Assembly: GCA_021442155.1 (NCBI GenBank)
Contig: CM038215.1
Coordinates: 274,267,014 to 274,331,013, forward strand
DNA from: Cymbidium sinense
Taxonomy: Eukaryota > Streptophyta > Magnoliopsida > Asparagales > Orchidaceae
Length of the DNA stretch: 64,000 nucleotides
Reading direction: 5' to 3'
Below, in pieces: positions 1 through 11,500 of this stretch. The translations under genes were made by a program, and so were the position numbers. The notes beneath the pieces are model-generated. The model worked only from the letters and a program-made list of their open reading frames with translations. It was not told where the DNA came from and did no database searches. How positions within the stretch are numbered: the first letter of the stretch is position 1; each line of letters begins with the position of its first letter.

Positions 1-247
1 GATGAAGCTTGGGTTTGAGAACCTGGTAAGACCTAGCAATATGGTTGATGACCAACTGAGAATCCCCAAAGATGTTGATGCTCTTGACATAGATTGTTAT
101 GGCTAACTCCAAATTGATAATCAAAGCATCATACTCAATTTCGTTGTTGGTGCAGGGGTTGGAAAGATAGTATGAGAATCTCATCACATCGTGGTTTGGA
201 GTTAGAAGAACTATTCCTACCCCTGCCTTTCTTGGGAATAGATCATG
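1..247 (-). pseudogene. Second (plant/archaeal-type) RNase H of the Tat element, partial
   Basis: Translation of the minus strand gives GVGIVLLTP, then NPCTNNEIEYDALI, then INIFGDSQLVINHI. This is the second RNase H that Tat elements carry after the first one. The E of the NNEIEYDAL motif and the D of FGDSQLV are present. The domain is one frame away from the upstream RNase H, whose reading ends at a TGA at 243-245, so the polyprotein is frameshifted here. The conserved N-terminal part with the first acidic residue looks shortened. The window edge removes the C-terminus. Confidence 0.8.
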
Positions 248-880
248 GTGCTTCACCTTTAAGAAAAAAAGTAGCACTAGCAAAATATATCTCCAATCGG
301 TGGTTGTCGGCCTCCGCTAAGTTCATGATTTGTTCATCGGGGAGATCGTCACTAAGCGGAGAATCAGCAAAAAGTGGGTATGCTACTAAGAAATCTGCTG
401 ATGCCTGTTCTTTTACCGCATGAAGGGGTACAAATGTGATATCAAATTGTGAGAGTATCATGGACCAGTGAGCCAAACATCTGGAAAACATTAGCCATGT
501 AATGAGGTACTGCATTGGATTGGTTCGAGAGATCAAGTTCACCTTATGAGAAAGCATGTAGTGCTGGAGCTTTTGAGATGCAAAGATCAAAGGTAGGTAA
601 TATTTCTCAATAGGTGGATAGTTTGCTTCAGCATGGATCAGATGACGGCTGAGGTAGTAGAGTGTGCTCTCCTTCCCTTCGTCATTGGCATGGGCCAACA
701 GAGTGCCGAGAGAGTCATCCAATGTAGCAATATAAAGGATTACTGGCCTTCCTGGGATAGGGGATGCTAGAACTATCGGCTTTACCAAGTACTCTTTGAT
801 GTCTTCGAAGGCTTGCTAGCACTTGTCATCCCACTTGAACTTGGAATCCTTTTTGACAAGTGTTGATAATGGCTTGCATC
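243..880 (-). pseudogene. First RNase H (RT-associated) of the Tat element
   Basis: RNase H degrades the RNA strand of the RNA-DNA hybrid during reverse transcription. The open stretch 243-788 encodes 181 residues, with PVILYIATLDDSLGTLLA near the start (first acidic position), YYLSRHLIHAEANYPPIEK (second) and a C-terminal ASADFLVAYP (last Asp). This order and spacing fit the RNase H of Ty3/gypsy elements. Upstream the frame continues into the RT thumb and connection, with a stop replacing a residue near 815. It ends at a TGA that separates it from the second RNase H. Confidence 0.85.
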
Positions 881-1604
881 TCCTTAATAGGTTTGAGATA
901 AAGCATCTTAGATATGCTAGCCATCCTTGAAAGGATCTGAGTTTAGTTAAACTCTTTGGAGGTGGTATTTCAAAGATAGCTTTAATCTTTTTAGGATCTA
1001 TTTCTATTCCCTAATGTTGAACAACAAACCTAAAAGAATTTTTTTGAAGCGACTTTGAATGCATACTTCAGGGAATTCATCTCAAGGTTATATTATCTTA
1101 ATTGTTCAAAAACTACTCTCAAGTCAAAGAGATGTTCTTCCTTTTTTAAACTCTAGACTACTAAATCATCAATGTAGCACTCAACCTGATGATGGATGAG
1201 CTCATTGAAGATTTGAGTCATGTCCCGTTGGTATGTAGCACCAAATTTTTAAGGCCAAAAGGCATGATCCTATAATAGAAGATTCTAATTAGGGTTCGAA
1301 AAGTAGTGTTTCTTTCATCTTCAAGAGACATCTTGATTTGGTTATAGCTAGATGACCCATCCATGAAAGAGAAGACAGCATGAGATGAGGCGATGTCCAC
1401 CATTAATTTTAGTATAAGAAGAGGAAACTCATCCTTAGGACATGCCTTATTTAAGTCCCTAAAATTGATGCAAATGCGAATTTGGTCATTCTTCTTCTTA
1501 ACTAGGATGACACTAGCTAACCAAGTAGGATATTTTTCTTCCCTAATGAAACCAACATCGATCAATTTCTTGACTTCAGAAATGACCTATTGTTCAACTT
1601 CTAA
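880..1604 (-). pseudogene. Ty3/gypsy reverse transcriptase, frameshifted
   Basis: The RT palm and fingers are recognisable. The segment 1218-1565 carries GFIREEKYPTWLASVILVKK, RICINFRDLNKACPKDEFPL and FSFMDGSSSYNQI (the region holding the first catalytic Asp), then YYRIMPFGLKN. After MPFGLKN the frame breaks near 1240. The catalytic YIDD box survives in another frame at 1165-1176, followed by thumb sequence with TAG and TAA stops. The enzyme is therefore inactive despite an intact YIDD. Its protease-side neighbour is the spacer at 1605-2714. Confidence 0.88.
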
Positions 1605-2714
1605 TCACATGAGTCTAGGTGCTTGCTTAATATGGGTAATGTTAGGATCTATTGCTAGCTTGTGGACTACTACATCAGGAGATAATCTGGGCATTTCCTC
1701 ATAACTCCATGCAAAGTAGTCTTTAAACTCAGTCAAAAGCCTAACTAAGTCATTGGTTTCTTCTTCATTTAGCAACGAACTGATGTATGTCGGGCAAGGA
1801 TTTTCTTCTATCGCAAGGTTGATTTCATTAAGCTTGTCGATTGTTGAATGAATCTCCTCTTCAAATTCTAGTGGTGCCTCTTTGACTTGGAGATCATCTG
1901 GATCATCTGAAGTTTCTAAACACACACTCTCATAAGAGTTGGGGATGTGTGAGAAGAACTATTAGACTCCAATTGGTTGGTAACAACTAGGCAATAATCT
2001 TCATCATCGACCGGACCCACTATGTCGAATCCTAGTCTTGCTCTTGATTGTGCTTCCCTGCTTGTATTGTTCCATAGCCTTTTGAAGTATTCTGACCTAT
2101 GCTTTGACCAAGTGTGAGGAACTAAACCTTTATGAATAAGATTTTGAACACAAGGTGAGTAAAATCCAAAAGGTAATTCCATTAATTCTTTGTGTATCTT
2201 CCTCAAGTCCTACATCGAGCTCGACTTGAGGATGATGAACCCAAAAGAACCTCTTCTGCTTCATGTCACTAGAAGACTTAGGGACTTCCTTAACTACTAA
2301 ACCTTCAACTTTCTGAGATGTAAGTGAGGTTAGAACTAAGGTTCTCAACTGCTGCCTGATAATTTCACATAAACTAGATTTGAATACTTTATTTTTCTTA
2401 GAGGCATGGTCTTTGTCTCTGGCTGGATCAAAAGTCACCTCCCATGGAACCCATTGAGAGGGGTTGGCTAGTATACTAATCACATTATATTCATCCTCAG
2501 AGTTGGATTCCAAGTTTATGTGAATAGTAGGGGTACTCAACTTGAACATGACCTCTATTGGCTGAAGGCTAACTAGGGGGTCTCCAACCTTTAGAACTAC
2601 CTCTATTTCTATCTCTACCTCTGCCTGGTGGAGGTTGAGCCATTCTGCCCACATGTCCATATGATGGAATGAACTGTGGGTAGAATGTGATATACGAATC
2701 CACTTTTTCATCAA
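1605..2714 (-). pseudogene. Protease-RT spacer of the Tat polyprotein
   Basis: Three overlapping open stretches (2130-2714, 1916-2206, 1605-1925) together look like the long region between protease and RT in Tat elements. The acidic 1605-1925 part contains LLTEFKDYFAWSYEEMPRL, a typical sequence just before the RT. The frame shifts at least twice. The middle part is unassigned: it holds no catalytic motif I recognise. Confidence 0.72.
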
Positions 2715-2737
2715 TACCCCTTTCTTGTGTGTTAGGA

Positions 2738-2822
2738 CTTTCCTTTTTCTTTTAATTTTCTTTTATCTTTTCTTTTGCTTCATTTTCTTTTGGTTTTGCA
2801 TTTTCATTTGAATTTTTTCCAA
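2738..2822. repeat. Pyrimidine-rich low-complexity tract inside the Tat element
   Basis: The plus strand is almost pure T and C here, with repeated CTTTT and TTTTC steps. On the coding (minus) strand it would encode a short Lys/Glu-rich linker interrupted by stops, between the protease and the protease-RT spacer. Confidence 0.6.
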
Positions 2823-2824
2823 GT

Positions 2825-3541
2825 TCATGAGAAAAGGGTGTTTTGAGGAAGATAGTAGGTCGCATCCTCATAGATCTCAACCTCTTTAACTAAAAATGGC
2901 TTTTCATCCCTATTGACACGGTACTCAATTCCATCTTTTCTGAACTTGATGCACCAATAAAGGAAGGATGGAACGATCTTGTTCTGATGTATCCCAGGCC
3001 TACCAAGCAAAGTAGTCAATGAAGTATTTGAATCAATGATGTAGAACTTTGCTTTAGTATTCCAGTCACCGATCTCTAACGATAACACTATAGAACCTAA
3101 AGCCCGCTCACCTTGATCACCAAATCTTCTCAACATCATCCTATCTCCTCGAAGTGTAGAGATGTCGATCTTCAAGTAGGCAAGGGTATTTATACTCATA
3201 ATATTTACTGATGCATGGGAATTCGAGAGAACCCTGGTGAGTTTGAACCTATACATGTCGACTGTGATATAAAGGGGACGGTTGTGTTCCAAGTCCCCCA
3301 GTAAAAGGTTTTCATCTATGAAGGTGATCCCTTGGGCTTCTTTTGCATAATGTGCTTCCTCACCTATAGCAGTCAACTGAGCTAAGCATATTTCAGGATC
3401 AAGGAGAGCCTTGATTAGTGATTCCCTCATCTCTTTGGATAAGATGAGGGATTCATAAATTCTTAGCTTAGATGGCAACTTTCTTAGATAAGAAAGGATG
3501 TTGTAGTCCATCTTCAACTGATCTTCCACAAGCAGAACCAA
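2825..3541 (-). pseudogene. Retropepsin-like protease of the Tat element, catalytic Asp lost
   Basis: This 238-residue open stretch fits the retroviral-type aspartic protease that would cut the Gag-Pol polyprotein. Family landmarks are an N-terminal LPSKLRIYESLILSKEMRES, then the active-site region and LLGRPGIHQNKIVPS near the C-terminus, followed by KFRKDGIEYRV. Where the family has an Asp in an LVDNG/S-type box, this copy reads VLSNSHASVNI, so the catalytic Asp appears to be Asn. This is the longest open frame in the element, but its product would be dead. Confidence 0.8.
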
Positions 3542-4740
3542 GGGTGGAGCATCTTATGAAAGGGCTTCTCGATCTTCAGTATCAATGACATATTTTCCTC
3601 TATTTAGAGGTATTGACCTAGGAGGTAGAACTTTGCCACTGCGAAGGTTGACTTTGTTAATCTCTTGGGGCAAGGTGGTTGCAAGTTCTACCTGTACTTC
3701 AGTCTCACCTACAGCTTCTCCTATGACATTCTAGGAATCAGATGATTCCAAGTATATCTTAAGAGGTGTACCCATAGTATTCAGAGTTGGAAAGTGCAAC
3801 TCTGAATTAGAAAGATGAAGATCAAAATTATTATAGTTAATTAGACTTGGAGAGTTATCGTTAGGAATAGAAGAAGACAACTCATCAAAAAAGACATAGA
3901 TGTAATTAAAATCAGTTTTATTCTTCAATTTCTTGGAAGTATTTGAGGGTACAAAGTAGAGGTCAAGTAGAGTGAGAGGAGTAAGGGATTTGATGCCCTC
4001 ATCCATTGATACAAGAGTTCTACTAGTAGATGAAACAGAAGAGCTAGCTGAAATGGTAGAAGTCATCGGTGTGGAAGCTGCAAGGTGGAGGTCAAGTACG
4101 GTGGTCGAGCTAAAGGGATATCCCAGGCTGACACATGTTGCTTAGCTCCCACTTTCCTAGAGTTGGCATTGGAAACTTACAAACCTTTCTTAGTGTTGAA
4201 GGTTTGAGCTGACTCAAGCACCTGTAAGAAAAGCTTCTTGATCCTCTTTATTATTTTCTTAGAGATTTTAGACAAAGAAATGTCCCAACCTTCTTTGGTT
4301 TTGGTAGGATAACTTGTATCCCCAAGGATTACTCTAATGGAACTAGAAGGTTGTACCACAAGGTATTCCTTTGGGATAACTATAGCACCGATCTTGAAGC
4401 TGTGTTCAAGCTAATCCTCCAAAACTCGGCCTAGCATACGGTGGTACGGACAAAAGTTTGGTTCATGACTTTTACCTACTTCCTTCGGTCTCCTAAGCTC
4501 GCGTAGCTGAAAATCATGTTTCTTTAAGAGATTCTTAAATATTTTCTTAATTACCTCCCTCTTAAAAGATTAAGGTTTGTTTAACTTATCTAGAAGAGTA
4601 GGTGGACCATAGCTACCTAGCGGTGGATATGCATGTCACTGCTGTTAGTGGTATGGCTAAGGTGATGGCTGTGCTGGCTGTGGAGGCCGGTGGAGGCCAG
4701 TATGGCTACCTCGATGGTGGCAAAAGAGGTGGAGGCTACT
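3542..4740 (-). pseudogene. Gag-protease linker of the Tat element
   Basis: The minus strand between gag and protease has broken frames. Near 3630-3660 it reads NKVNLRSGKVLPPR, a short motif typical of the gag-pol junction in plant gypsy elements. A Ser/Thr-rich stretch (3731-4066) and a basic stretch (4177-4359, with KISKKIIKRIKKL) have no domain I recognise. Near 4600-4750 there is a Pro-rich low-complexity part. Confidence 0.6.
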
Positions 4741-5764
4741 GAGGTCGTGCTCTCTTAAACTGATCTCTAGCTGGCTACTTCCCCTTGTCAACTGCTACTA
4801 CTGCTGCAGATTTCTTCTCATAATCCTTTTGGGATTTATGCTTAGGCAACTGATCTAGAAAAGGTAGTTGTTTGGCCTCGCCTTGTAGACTAGCCGCCTT
4901 ATTGATTAGCTTCTCAAATATCTTGATAGTGAAGCCCTTAAGAATGAAGGTGACAGGGCCATTGATATTCTTCAAGAGAATCTCAATGGCATGTTGTTCA
5001 GACAGCTGAGGTTCACATTTCATACTTAGGTTACACCATCAAAGAATATAATCAACAAGTGACTCACCAGAGTGCTATTAGGATATAACGAGATCACCGA
5101 TATTACCCCTTTCTTGTGCTCCAGTAAATCTCTTGATGAAGAGTTGCTCTAGCTAAATAAATGTCTTTATTGAACCATTGGGAAGTTCAACATACCAATC
5201 AAAAGCAATACCCACTAGGTTACTGACAAAGAGTCTAAAAAGTAAAGGATCGCTGCCACCTACATTGTAATAACTGGCCCTGAAGTGAGCTATATGCTAC
5301 CTCGGGTTCCCACTGCCATCGAAGCTCTTGAAGGAAGGAGGCACGAAACCCTTGGGATACTAGATAGCATCGAATTCCACTGGCCAGAGTCTACCCTTTA
5401 AAACTGATGATCTACCCTGGGCTTGAGCCAAAACTTCCTTCACCTCTTGCTAAACCATGGATTTTAGATCATTTTTATGTATGGAGGTACTATGCACTAC
5501 CTTCTTATACAGGCTAGTGCTACTTCGCTCAATGAGAGGTAGAATCTTAACTAGGTCTACGACATGCACTAGCTCAGGTTGACTGACATCGGCTATACTA
5601 GGATGCACTAGAGGGGCTTATTTCTAAAGCACTAACACTGCTGCTAACAAGTCCTGTAATTGTTGTGCCATCCTATCAATCTACTTTTCTTTCTACCTTA
5701 ACTGCTGTCTGAGGTGACAGGTTGATTCTGCAGTGTGTCCTTGATCAATCTCATAATTTTCCAT
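4740..5764 (-). pseudogene. Gag (retrotransposon gag domain) of the Tat element
   Basis: Gag forms the intracellular particle that packages element RNA. An ATG lies at 5762-5764. The minus strand then reads FKSFDGSGNPR, a stop, HIAHF, and further on LEQLFIKRFTGAQERG, two stops, HSGESLVDYIL, a stop, WCNLSMKCEPQLSEQHA. These are the classic blocks of the retrotransposon gag domain. The stops are mainly TAG, TAA or TGA where Gln or Arg is expected. The last open part is 4775-5023. Confidence 0.8.
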
Positions 5765-7207
5765 GTCATGTTGATACATAAGAATAGATCATCTAGTATC
5801 AACCATCCATATCCTAGCTGAATCCCCCATCAAGTAATCTTTATTGGGATCGAAGCTAACTCTCTCTTCATCGAACCAAGTGTACCCTAAGATCTCCTTC
5901 TTCTCTATAACATAGTGTTCTACTATCTCATCTAAGGATCGATCTAACTCAAGAGGGTACAAACAGCTAATGACCGGTGTGATTGCTATCATGCAGAGGC
6001 AACCTCGCCAGAATCGGGAGTTAATCCTGTGCAAACTGTACTCACTAGAAGAATGATACTCTTAACTGATACTGGATGTAATAAGGATAACAATCCTAGG
6101 ATGATCCTCTACTACTACCGCAACTGAACTGTCATCTGGAATATTTGTGATAGCTGTTACCATTTTCACATCTGGCTGTATGGGCAGAGTTGGTGAAGGA
6201 ACGACCACGATGCTCTGGGGTCGCCACTCCTTCCGCACCTCCATTGGGTCACAAGGTCAAGCAGAAGAGCTCAACCTTATGACAATGGGTGGTGTAGGAG
6301 TGGTAGGATCCCTTGGCCATAGCCGGATCACCAACAGGGTATATTTTTCACCAGATGCGGCCTTCATGGCCTTAGATGTGATGTATGGGCCTGACAGGGC
6401 CCTGTCTTGATGAATCTACCTCTTTATGCTGTGGAGGATAACAGATCGAAGGTTGAACTGGGTACCAGACTCTGAGTGTTTGTATGCTCTACCTAACTAG
6501 CATAGAATAGAATGGAGGATGGCGTATGACCTCTTACTCCTAGAAACTACTTGATGCAAGTGCACCACTAGAGGAGGTGATAAACGGATCCTCCTGACAT
6601 CTTCTCTATTTGATCCTGAGAGAGGATGAAACTAATTTTCTGTAACCAGTCGTGAAGTGATCATGGGAGACTCATCCATGGCTAATCGAGCTGCTGCCTC
6701 TAGCTCTCTGGCTATCCGAGTGTGGAACCATTTGACCATACGGTTCTTGTTCCTACATTGGGTATGAGTAGGACGGGGAGTGTGAGCTAGACCCAAACTC
6801 AAATGTTGGGGAGGCAAGCCCTAAAACTAGGGGAGCCTTACCCCTGTAGGGTACAGATGGTAGGGTGCTAGCCCGCACTAGGGAAATAGGGGCAACTCTA
6901 GGATGAACCGAATCGAACCTGATGCCAAGACTACTAGAATCAGAATAAGGTACTACCATAGCTTTCCTCTTCAGTGAGGAGGCATCAAAATTAGATGGTA
7001 AATCTATCCTAATGATCAGCTTCTTTCCGGTCAACTTCTTCTTGTTGACCCTAGTGAGGGGAATGCCCTCACACGTTATCCTGACCCCCTCAAATCCCTG
7101 GCCAAAGTTGATCAAGTGGGTACAGTCCAATGAGGGAAGTCAGCCTGGTCTAAAGCTATATCCATACCATGAGGGAAAGTAAAGACAAATTTCTAAGAAC
7201 TAGCCAT
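5765..7207 (-). pseudogene. Leader region upstream of gag in the Tat element
   Basis: A candidate ATG at 7205-7207 (MASS, then a stop) opens a frame-broken coding-like region. It includes 6753-7130 (IRIDLPSNFDASSLKRKAM) and 5789-6034 (LDEIVEHYVIEKKEILGYTW). Some Tat-lineage elements such as Ogre carry an extra ORF upstream of gag, and this could be one, but I recognise no domain. It could also be an N-terminal Gag extension. Overlapping plus-strand open stretches (for example 6147-6410) look like shadows. Confidence 0.5.
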
Positions 7208-7299
7208 TTGCACAACTGTAATAAACTGACACTGAACTGCACTGCACTAACTGAAAAGAATCTATAATGAGAGATGAACTTGCATCAGTTTTCTATCTC

Positions 7300-8560
7300 C
7301 ATAGATTTTGAATTTTGAATTTTGAAAATTTGAATCCACATCCAACAACTTGGAAGCGTTAAGTGCGGTTGAAATAGATTTGAAGAGATTGATTGAAAGA
7401 GGAATTTGAATATGAATCTAAACTTCAACAAATTTAGGTATGTTGAAATATGGATTCAAAATTTTTGATAGTATGCTTCCATAGGTTCGTTTATGTTTTG
7501 AATTTGAATTTTGTGATTTTGAGGACCCTTTCCTTTAAAAAATTTGGGTATGTTAAAGTAAGGGTCAAAATGATTTTGTTTGTGTTCGATTATTGTGGAA
7601 AAATTTAGAATTCTTACTTAGCAAATTTAAGTATGCTTAGTGAAGAATCTAAGTGTTTCTTGTTTAATTTTTGAAAATAGGATTCTTAGAAAACTTAAGT
7701 ATGTTATGAAAATCCTAAGTGTTTCATTTTTTTGGAAATTTTTTTATTTTTAAAAAAGGGTAGGATCCTTAGAAAATTTGTTATGCTAAGGGAATCCTAA
7801 GTGTTTTGTTTTGTTTTTGAAGTGTTTTGAAACTGGAGATTCAACTTTAGTAAATTTGGTATGCTAAAGATGAAGTCCCACTTGGTTTTATGAAATGGAA
7901 ATTTCACTTAGCAAATTTGAGTATGCTAAATGAAATTCCAAATTGTGTGTTTAAACTTTTGATTTCATTTTTTATTTTGAAAAATAGAAACTTCTCTTTA
8001 GTAAATTTGGTATGCTTAGGGAAGAAGTTCCAAAAGCTGTTTGAAAATTTTGATTTTTTGATTTGGAAACTTTAGTTAACAAATTTGGGTATGTTAAATA
8101 AATTTCCAAATTTTGTTTGAAAATTTTGAGATATGATTATCGATTTTGATTTTGGATTTGGAAACTTTACTTAGCAAATTTGATTATGGTAAGTGAAATT
8201 CCAAATGAGTTTTAAAAAATTTTGAATTTTGGGATTTGGAGACTTCACTTAACAAATTTGGGTATGTTAAGGGAGGTTCCAAATGTGTTTAGCAAATTTT
8301 GAAATATCATTATTGATTTTGATTTTCAATTTGGAAACTTTACTTAGCAAATTTGATTATGCTAAGTGAGGTTCCAAATGTATGTTTGAAATTTTTTTGA
8401 AATATGATTGTTGATTTTGATTTTGGATTTGGAAACTTCACTTAGCAAATTTGATTATGGTATGTGAGGTTCCAAATGTAGTTTGAAATTTTTTTAAAAT
8501 ATGATTGTTGATTTTGATTTTGGATTTGGATACTTCACTTAACAAATTTGATTAAATTGA
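7300..8560. repeat. AT-rich tandem array with a dyad in each unit
   Basis: About 14 diverged copies of a unit built around CTTAGCAAATTTGATTATGC followed by TAAG, which forms an inverted repeat (CTTAGC / GCTAAG). Core positions are near 7433, 7548, 7615, 7690, 7770, 7848, 7907, 7997, 8075, 8171, 8246, 8342, 8441 and 8537. Spacing is 60-115 bases on the left and settles to about 96-99 on the right. The array lies upstream of the minus-strand gag, so it occupies the 5' LTR or leader of the Tat element. The final unit is cut by the satellite junction near 8555. Confidence 0.85.
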
Positions 8561-11500
8561 AACCCTAAACTAAAATAAACCTAATCCTAAAATAAACAAA
8601 ATAAAATAAACCTAAACCTAAACTAAAATAAGCTAAACTAAAACAAATAAAACCTAATCCTAAACCTAAATTAAACTAAACTTAAAACCTAAACTATATA
8701 AAAGAAAATAAATTAAAAATAATCATAAACTCAAACTAAAAAATAAAACATAAAAATGAACCTAAAATAAATACCTAAAATGTAAACCCAAAAAAATAAA
8801 ATAAAAAATGACTCTTAAACCTAAAATAAAAAATAAAACCTAAACCTAAAAAATAAAACAAAAATAAAACTAAACCAAAAAATAAACATAAACCTAAAAA
8901 TTAAACTAAAATAAAAAACCTAGACTAAAATAAATAATCCTAAAATAAATAAATTAAACTAAATAAAAATATAAAATAAACCTAAATAAAAATATAAAAT
9001 AAAATAATTAAAAATGAAACTAAGAAAACCGAATCCTATTGGTTTAATTAATTTTAAAAAATCCTAAACCCTAAACCCTAAACCCTAAACCCTAAACCCT
9101 AAATCAGATCCTAAAACCAACCCTAAACCTACAACCCTAAACCAATATCCCTAAATCCTAAACCCTAAACCCTAAACCTTAACCGTAACCCTAAACCCTA
9201 AACCTTAATCCCAAAAACCCTAAACCCTTAACTCTAATCTAACCCTAAACCCTAAAAACCCTAAACCCTAAAGCCTAAAGCCTAAATCCTAAACTAACCC
9301 AAAACCCTAAGCTAACCCTAAACCCTAAACCTTAAACACAAAAAACCCAAAACCCTAAAGCTTAAACACTTAACCCTAAACCCTATACCCTAAACCCTAC
9401 ACCCTTAACCTTAAACCCTAAACCCTAACCTTAAACCATAAAATCCTAAACCATAAACTAATTTAAAAAAAGCTTAAAACCATAAAACCCTAAACCCTAA
9501 ACAAAACCTAAAAATAAACTAAACTAAAAAAACCTAAACTAAAATAACTAAACCTAAATTAAATAAACTAAACTAAATAAAAACACATACCTAAATAAAA
9601 TAAAATAAAAAGATAAAATATAAAAATAAACTAAATAAATTAAATAAACTACTTTACCACTCAAAAAAAATCCTAAACACTAAATCCTAAGCTAAAACCC
9701 TAAACCCTAATCCTAACCCAAAATCCTAAATCCTAAACTTACAACCCTAAATCCTACACCCTAAAAAATCCTAAACCATAAACCCTAGATTCTAAATAAA
9801 AAAAATAAAAAAGAATAAAAATAATTATAATCCTAAACCCTAAACCCTAAACCCTAACCCCTACACCCTAAACCATAATCCCCAATCTCTAAACCCTAAC
9901 CCTAAACCCTAAACCCTAAACCTTAAAACCCAAAACCCTAAAGGCTAAATTAACCCTAAACACTAAACCCTAAACTTTAAAAGCCCTAAACCCTAAAACC
10001 TAAACCTAAACTTAAAAAATAAACTAAAATAAAAAACCTAAACAAAAATAAATAAATGTAAATTAAATAAACTAAATTAAATTATAAAACATACCTAAAT
10101 AATAAATAGACTAAAATAAATAAAAAATAAACTAAATAAACTAAATAAACCTATACATACTAGTTTACTTAATTAAATGAAAAAACTAAACCCTAAATCC
10201 TATGTCCTAAACCCTAAACCCTAAACCCTAAACCATAAAACTAACCCTAAACCCTAAATCCTAAACCTATAACCATAAATCCTAAACTTTAAAAAATCCT
10301 AAACCTTAAACCCTAAACCCTAAACTCTAAATAAATAAAATAAAAATAAAAAATAAGAAAACTTTAACCTTAAACTGTAAACCCTAAAATTAACCTTAAA
10401 CCCTAAACCCTAAATATTAAACTTACAATGTTAAACCCTAAACCCTAAACCTTTCAACCGTAAACCCTAAACCCTAAACTCTAAACCTTAAATCTTAAAC
10501 CCATAAACCCTAAACCCTAAACCCTAACCCTAAACCCTAAAACCTAAAACCCTAAACCCTAAACCCTAAACACCAAACCCTAAACTCTAAACCCTAAATC
10601 CTAAACCCTAAACCCTAAAAACATAAAAGCCTAAACTAAATGAAACCTAAAAATAAAATAACATAAACCTAGACAAAATAAAATAAAATAAAATAAAATG
10701 TAAACCTAAACTAAATCCTCAACCTAAACCTAAAAATAAATTAAAAAAATAAAAACTAAAATAAAATAAAATAAATAAACCTAAAAATAAAAAAAACCTA
10801 AATAAAATAAAACCAAAATGTATAATAAAAATAAAATAAAAAAAATAAAATAAAATAAAAACTAAATAAAAACCTAAACCTAAAAAATAAACCTAAAAAT
10901 AAAACCTAAAAAAAATAAAATATAAAACCTAAACCCTAAACTAAAAAAAATATTAAACCTAAAATAAATAAAATAAAATAAACCTAAACCAAAACTAAAA
11001 TAAACTAAACTAAATAAATAAAATTTAAACATAAACCCTAAACTAAATAAAATAAAATAAACTAGAAATAAACTTAAACGAGAACAAAAAAATAAAACCT
11101 AAAAATAAACCTAAAATAAAAACCTAAAACCAAAACCTAAAATAATAAAATACAAACCTAAACCAAAACCTAAAAATAAAAAATTAAACATAAATCCAAA
11201 ACCTAATTAATAAAATAAAAATAAACATAAACCTAAACCTAAACCAATACATAAACTAAAATATAAAAAACCTAAACTAAAAGAAATAAACTTGAAATAA
11301 AATAAACTAAGCAAAATAAAAAATAAAAAAAGACCTAAATAAAAATAAAAAATAAAATAAACTAAATAAATCTAAACCTATCGATTTACAAAATTTCTAA
11401 AAAAACCCCTAAACCTTAAATCCTGAAACCTAAACCTTAAATACTAATCCTTAAACCCTAAACCCTAGACCCTAAAACCAACCCTAAACCTACAACCCTA

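Larger units (their letters stand above)
1..8560 (-). mobile_element. Decayed Tat-like Ty3/gypsy LTR retrotransposon, 5' part
   Basis: Read on the minus strand, the order is leader, gag, linker, aspartic protease, reverse transcriptase, RNase H and a second plant-type RNase H. Dual RNase H domains in one Ty3/gypsy polyprotein are the known hallmark of the Tat lineage. The left window edge cuts the element inside the second RNase H, so integrase and the 3' LTR are not visible. Reading frames are broken by many stops and frameshifts, so it is not autonomous. The right end abuts telomere-like satellite near 8555. No clear LTR boundary (TG...CA) or primer-binding site was recognised. Confidence 0.88.

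Noticed and set aside
6147..6410. Plus-strand 87-residue frame, possibly a small gene
   Set aside because: It lies opposite the coding-like leader of the minus-strand Tat element and has no recognisable domain. A shadow is the simplest reading.
7300..8560. CRISPR-like array of regularly spaced repeats
   Set aside because: Units are diverged, spacing is irregular, spacers are related to each other, there are no cas genes, and the setting is a plant retrotransposon.
9063..9102. Possible true chromosome end (telomere)
   Set aside because: Perfect heptamer runs are only about five units long, heavily interrupted, and flanked on both sides by mobile elements. This is interstitial DNA.
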